Shown here piece by piece: positions 58,440 to 64,000 of a stretch of DNA of 64,000 nt. The position numbers and the translations under genes were made by a program. The notes under the pieces are model-generated. The model was not told where the DNA came from. It saw nothing but the letters and a program-made list of their open reading frames with translations, and did not search any database. The stretch lies in NCBI GenBank assembly GCA_007922305.1, contig ML677366.1:11221132-11285131 (forward strand). Reading direction: 5' to 3'. This DNA comes from Dermatemys mawii (lineage: Eukaryota > Chordata > Testudines > Dermatemydidae). Numbering within the stretch: the stretch's first letter is position 1; every line of letters starts with the position of its first letter.

Positions 58440-60887
58440 AGGCTTTAGAATGGTTTAAGAAGCTCTAAAAGGTTATTAGGAGTAGGGAGAGAGCCTATAG
58501 GGACTGGAAAAAAGGGGTGATCCGCCCAAAAAAGCTACATCATGGAGGTTAGAAAATATAGGAATAAAGTGAGAGTTGCTAGAAGTCAAGCTGAATTAGC
58601 TCTTTCCAAAAAAATGAAAACAATAAACTTTTAGTCATATAAATAAAAAGAGAAAAGGGATGGAGGAGGTTGAGTCGCTGAGCAGTATGGCTGGGAAGGA
58701 GATTAAAGATAATCTAGGTATGGCCCATAAGATAAATGAATACTTTGCCTGGGTTTTCAGTAAGGATGATAATATGGAACATGTGCATGAAGGCAGGAGG
58801 TCTGAGGGAAATGAGTGACTAGAAATGGAAATTACCACATCTGAGGTGGAAGAAAAAAAAATGTAGAGGTTGATGTGCTCAAATCAGGGACCAGATAATT
58901 TTCGTCCCAGTAACTGGCACATGAGATTGCTAGTCCGGTAGCAAGGATTTTCAATAAATCCATCTATATGGAAATAGTACCATCTGATTGGAAAACAGCT
59001 AATGGCATACCTATATTAAGAGACAGAAAAAAAAAGGAATCCAGGCAATTATAGATCCGTTAGTCTGACCTTAGTATTATACAAGGTTTTAGAAGAAATT
59101 GCGAAGGAAAGAATAATTAAATTAACGGAGGTAAAAGGTAAATGAGGTATAATGCAAAGTGAGTTCACCAAAGGAAGATGATGTTAGACTAACCTAATTT
59201 CCTTCTTTGAGAAAACTGATTTTTTAGATGAGGGAAGTACAGTAGATTTATCATAGTTGGATTTCAGTAGAGCATTTGACATGGTACCACATGGGAAATT
59301 ACTTATATTAGGGAAAATGGGAAATCAGTTCAAGAACACTAAGGTGGATAAGGAGCTGTCTAAACGAGAGAAGGCAACAGGTTGTGCTGAAAGGTGAATT
59401 ATCAGGGAAGGCATTGTCAATACAGAGGAGGATCGGACTTTTTACAGGAAGATCTGGATGGCCTTAAAGACTGGAGTGACGGAAAGGGGATGAAACTCAG
59501 TAGTGAAAAAAGCAAGGTCATCCATATAGGATCTAATAATAAGAATTTCTGCTACAAGCTGAGGGCTCATCGCTTGGAAGCAACAGAGGAGGAGAGAGAC
59601 CCAGGTATGTCCATTGATCACAAGATCACTATAAGCCACCAGTGAAATGCAACTGTGAAAAACACAAATGTAATTCTTGGATGTATCAGGTGAGGCATTT
59701 GCAGTAGAGATTCAGAAGCATTAATGCCATTGTAGAAGACATGAGTAAGATCTCATTTGAAATACTGTGTCCAACTCCGGTCACCCATGTTCAAGAAAGA
59801 TGAATCCAAATTGGTCCAGGTGCAGAGAAGTGCTACTAGGATGCTCAGGGGAATGGAGGGCCTGTCTTATGAGAGGAGACTGGAAGAGCCTGGCTGGTTT
59901 AGTCTAGCAAAGAGAAGGCTAGTGGGGAGTGGTGGGGCGAATATGATTGTGCTTACAAATATATCTGGTGGCAGGGATAAATACTAGAGAGGGTGAGGAG
60001 CTATTTAAGCTAAAGGACAAGATTGGCACATGAACAAATGGATATAATCTGGCCATGAACAAATTCAGGCTAAAAATTAAAAGATTTCTAACTATCAGAG
60101 GGGGGAGTTTTGGAACAGCCTCCCTCCCAAGTTGTGGGGGGCAAACAACTGAATTAGTTTTAAGAGGGAGCCAGACAAATTTATGAGTGCAATTGTATGA
60201 CAGGGTTGCTTGTGATGGTAGGGGGCGGGGCTCAACAGCCCTGAGGATCACTTCTGGTTTATGAGGTATGTTCCTGAAGGCTCATGCTTCAGGGTTTCAG
60301 CAGGCGGCCTTCAGGAAAGTGTTTTCCCCTCCTGCTCTAATGGATTCTGAAGCAGGGTTTTTTTTGTTTGTTTGTTGCTTTATTTATTTTTAAAATCTCC
60401 TTCCTCTGAAGTTTCAGGGGTGGACCCAGCTGAGGATGGGGCATTGGGTGGGGTAGGCCAGGGCTCTGAGATGGTACCACACATTCCCTCTCATTGGTGC
60501 TTCGGCTGCCTGGCTCTTGCTCGCATGCGCAGGGTATAAGTAATCACCATGGGTGAGGTCGGGAAGGAATTTTTTCCCAGTTCAGATTGGCAAAGACTCT
60601 GGAGTCTTTTTTCCATCTTCCTCTGAGTGTGGAGCAGAAGTTACTTGCCAGGATCATCTGGGTATATCTCACTTAATTTTCTGCCACTATAGGAGCCTCA
60701 GGCATTGGTGTATCTTGGTTCCATCTGTTCTGTGCCTGTGACACACAATATCTTCATCTCTTTGGGTTAATACTTCAGTTTAATTCTAGTCAGTGGATTT
60801 AGTGTATGGGTGCTGGGTAATGGCCTTTGTTACACAGGAGCTCAGACTAGATCTGATGTTTAACTCTATGAATCTATGGCCCTAAAT
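58440..60887 (+). mobile_element. CR1 LINE, 5'-truncated, decayed, complete 3' end
   Basis: About 2.4 kb follows the ORF2 order of CR1: a pre-RT segment ('aagtgagagttgctagaagt'), RT blocks as degraded DNA at 58870-59300, then a readable RT/thumb part (LQEDLDGLKDWSDGKGMKLS from 59450, a DPGMSIDH block, YCVQLRSPMFKKDESKL and QRSATRMLRGMEGLSYERRL to about 59890). A 3' UTR follows, ending with TCTATGAATCTATGG at 60887, the repeated-octamer terminus typical of CR1. Frameshifts and stops make it inactive. Confidence 0.88.
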
Positions 60888-63800
60888 GTTCATAACTTCA
60901 TTATTTTAAAACAGGTTTTTACATATGTAGTTCAACATTGGCTGGGTGTATGTTATGTCTCCCTCTAGTGGCTGGCCCACAAGATGATGACAACCTACCA
61001 CTGTTACAAGATAATAGAACTATTCCTTTAGTTCATATGGTAGAGGCCTGTACTGCCGTGCTGAAGGCCTGAGTGCTAATGGAAGTCACTGTATTTGCAA
61101 CACACCTAGTTGCCACTGGGAGCCATTTAAATGTCAAAGATACAGTGTTTTTTTGAATTTTCAGTGGCGGGAAAGAAGCAGATCAGAAAACAGAACAGGT
61201 TGAAGCAATTTGCAAAATCTTTCCATGACAAGTTCACTTGAACCTTTGACTGAATATAGGACCTTCCAGGTGCAAATATGACTGTTTTACACAGAGTGTG
61301 TGAAAACAGGGTTAAAATGAGGGCAGCAGAGATGCTAAGGACTGAAAATGGAAAGAGTCTGCAGGTACTTTCAAGTCAGGATAACACTTTGCTGTGGGAG
61401 CGAAGCTATTCGGGGAAGCTTGCACTGCTGTTACCCACGCTGTACCCATTCTGTGGTTTATACAGATATGCACATGTTTTGGTCTGCAGGGAGCTGCCAA
61501 TTTCTTGCCTTTCACTAGTAAATTCTATTAAAAGAGGGAAAAATGGGAGACTTAAACTAAATTTCCCCAGGGGAGAAAGGGAGGGGACAGGGGGTTGACT
61601 CCCCACCCCGTACTCTAACCACCAGCCCACACTCCTGCAGGGATCCAGAGGATATGCCCACAATGCTGCTTTCATTCGATGGGCTAGGAAGAACAGAGTT
61701 ATCATTTTGTTCTGTGTTTGTACTGCCCCTAGCCCAACGGGCTTCTAGGTACCACCGTAAGAATCCATCCCCTGGTTCCATGGGACCCCTGATATTTGAT
61801 CAGGAATGATCAGGCTTGGTCGTGAATGTTTATCAGACTGAAAAAAAATCAGTACTTCTGAACTAAAGATGACTTGATGCCTAGTGTGCACTCAGAGCCC
61901 CAAACGTCCTGTGGGTTGGTTGAAGACAAGAAGTACCTGTCAGTCTTTGGGCAGCAGCACCGCAGCAGGTCCGTGCTAGGATGCTTTTCGCCTTTTGGGT
62001 GAACAATTCACCTCCCGCTCTTTGGGACAAGGATTTTAAGGGGAAGGAATGGTTCTTTTTAGTCTCACGGAAATACAAAGAAAGAGACTGTCCCTGGCAA
62101 CCAGCTAGAGAGGAACCCATAAACCTTCCTGAAAGCCACAGATAAATTTTTATGTTGACATTATGAAAAGGTGAAGATCGGAAATGTCTTCTTTCCTCCG
62201 GAGCACTGGGAAAAAAAGTGTCTGGCTCCTTCCCACACGAGTGAATGCAGATATCTATCTGCAGCCCTGTGGGTGCCACCCTTTTACACGCATTAGTAGG
62301 TCATGGTGTTTAAGCTGGTATGCTGCAAACAGATAAGCCTCTTTAAAGGAAAGGGATGGGGGCGAAGCTCCATGGCTTTACCATCCTTTAACTTGCACAA
62401 GAACGCCTGTCTTGTGCTTGTCTTTTCATCTGGTTTTGCACATCTGCAAATCAAGGCTATTATGCTATTGGCCAAACGATGGGATATTTTAGGGAGCTAT
62501 TAAGTCTTGCTGACATCACAGCTGTCTTGAGTAAAATGACAGAGAGCGAGATGCTGTCTGCGGGCTTAATGGGATGCTTTAACCAAACTATCTAGATTCT
62601 AGAGTGCTCTTGCTGTGGGCAGATCATTATGACTATGATCACATGAAAGACTTTGATGGTGCCCCTCACCCCTGGCGGTGAAATTTGGGTGTGCACTTAT
62701 GCACATACTATTACCCACTATTGGATGGAATCATATGTTAGCCATAAGGGGTGTATCAGCTGATAATTGTGGTTTTGTCCTATCTAGGGAGTACTAATTA
62801 CCATCCAGGTACGTAAGCACCACTCCTCCAGGCCATCTCTTTTCCTTTTACTATCCCAAGCTCCTTTCTGCTACCAGCTTCGCAGACACCCCTTCCTTTC
62901 CCTTAGATTCTCCCTCTGATCTTATGGTTCCTGCTACTGTCCTCCTTTTCCTCCTCCTCCTTCTTTCCCTTTCCTTCCTGCACATCCTGTGCTGGGTTTG
63001 CCTCTCTTTCCTTTGTTCTCTGCAGGCAACTGACCTCAGCCCAGATCCTCGACAGGAGCCTCTGCCCAGAACACAGGCAACATGCATTGCCAGTCAGAAA
63101 TCTGAGCTATGCAGGCAGAGAGATTTTGCTATGGGCTGAATCAGTGCTAGATTTGTGCCAGGGCCTCTAGGGTTGGCAATTCATAGCCCCAGCACCTCTG
63201 GGCTAGCTGTGTCCGTTATGAAAGTGTAAAAATTGCTTGAGACCCAGCACCTAATTCCTTGAGCCCTGGCACTTTTTTCATTACAAATTAAGCCCTGGGC
63301 TGAATGCAAATACAGAGGTGCTGGGGGTTATTGTTCTTGTAGAGCTGAATGTGTGTGTGAAGAGAAACACAGAAACACCAGTTCAGGAGACAGCCAGAGT
63401 AAACTCTGGTAACAAGATCTTGTGAAAAAGTTTAGAAAGTGACTTTTTTAGGCAGAGGGCTAGTTGAAAGAGGCTTGGAACTGTGAACAAGGAAACTCTC
63501 TCCTGCTGTTTGATTCCTACGGTGTTCAGGGAAACAGGGCTTTGTACAGTATTTGTAATTCTGTTTGTTTACATCAAAGAAATTCCTGACTCCATCAACA
63601 ATTTCTCCTCCTAATGGAGAAAACCCACAAGACCCCAAGTATGGGCTAAATGCTTGAGTCCAAAGGGGTAACAATATTACCCCAGATCTCCAAATTTTGA
63701 GCTTCCAGAACTCTGAGTTCACTCCGGCCATTTTTTTTCTTTTCTGGGAGGTAATTCACAAAGAACCCCTTTCCTACTGTGTGCCTACTTAATCTCTTCA

Positions 63801-64000
63801 AAGACACTGGCAGCAATTTTTGTTATTTAAACAAAAGAGAGAGCCTCCATATTTTCATAGATTTATCTGGGCCAAGATTAAGCATCCTCTGTGGATCCAT
63901 CTGCCTAAAGACCTACATTTTATCTGATCATTTCCATGGCAACAGCTGTGGGATTAGAAAGGGATGAAGGTTTAGGAATAGTTGCTGGAATTCCATGGAA
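60888..64000. other. Intergenic; no gene seen
   Basis: Short frames only. A pyrimidine-rich stretch lies at 62930-63010. The text around 61710-61760 ('tgtttgtactgcccctagcc') resembles a SINE 3' segment. No gene, CpG island or transposon end is recognised. Confidence 0.5.

Overview
The window is nuclear DNA of an amniote, most likely a turtle (Testudines). It holds one recognisable protein-coding exon in 64 kb, a vertebrate CpG-island promoter, and intergenic DNA full of CR1-family LINE remnants, a SINE with a CR1-type tail, MIR-like SINE pieces, several hAT-type non-autonomous DNA transposons and repeat sequences I know from turtle genomes. No bacterial, viral or organelle features are seen. 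Most open reading frames are chance frames or decayed transposon code.

Layout. Positions 1-3556 are the 5' part of intron 1 of SLCO3A1 (organic anion transporter OATP3A1), which lies on the minus strand. Exon 1 codes from 3730 down to 3557 (58 codons, phase 0, GTGAGT donor). It sits in a CpG island at about 2600-4450 that also contains a suspicious tract of long G and C homopolymers at 2915-3031. Everything from about 4.5 kb to 64 kb lies upstream of the gene and looks like a gene desert.

The desert, left to right: decayed CR1 and MIR pieces (6.6-8.7 kb); two hAT-type elements side by side (9292-9653 and 9669-10522), the second filled with palindromic tandem units; AT-rich MITE-like repeats (5.7, 18 and 20 kb); an antisense CR1/L3 reverse-transcriptase relic (21.3-21.6 kb); a 10-N gap flanked by an identical 47-bp sequence (21931-22034); a CR1 tail abutting a relic of an R2-type LINE (22982-24400); a 42-bp x 4 minisatellite (29841-30008); more MITEs (36.2, 37.2, 37.8 kb); a tRNA-derived SINE with CR1-type tail (41908-42102); a hAT element with a G-rich internal repeat (44487-45249); and a 2.4-kb decayed CR1 with an intact 3' end (58.4-60.9 kb).

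The most unusual structures are two fold-back SINE-like insertions, at 47843-48413 (containing a 400-N gap) and 54141-54311. Each is one complete-headed copy joined tail to tail to an inverted, head-less copy, and the whole palindrome is bracketed by one target-site duplication. The head-less arms stop at nearly the same place in the repeat. This suggests one recurring mechanism, such as self-primed snap-back copying, and predicts that the 400-N gap is really only about 36 bp.
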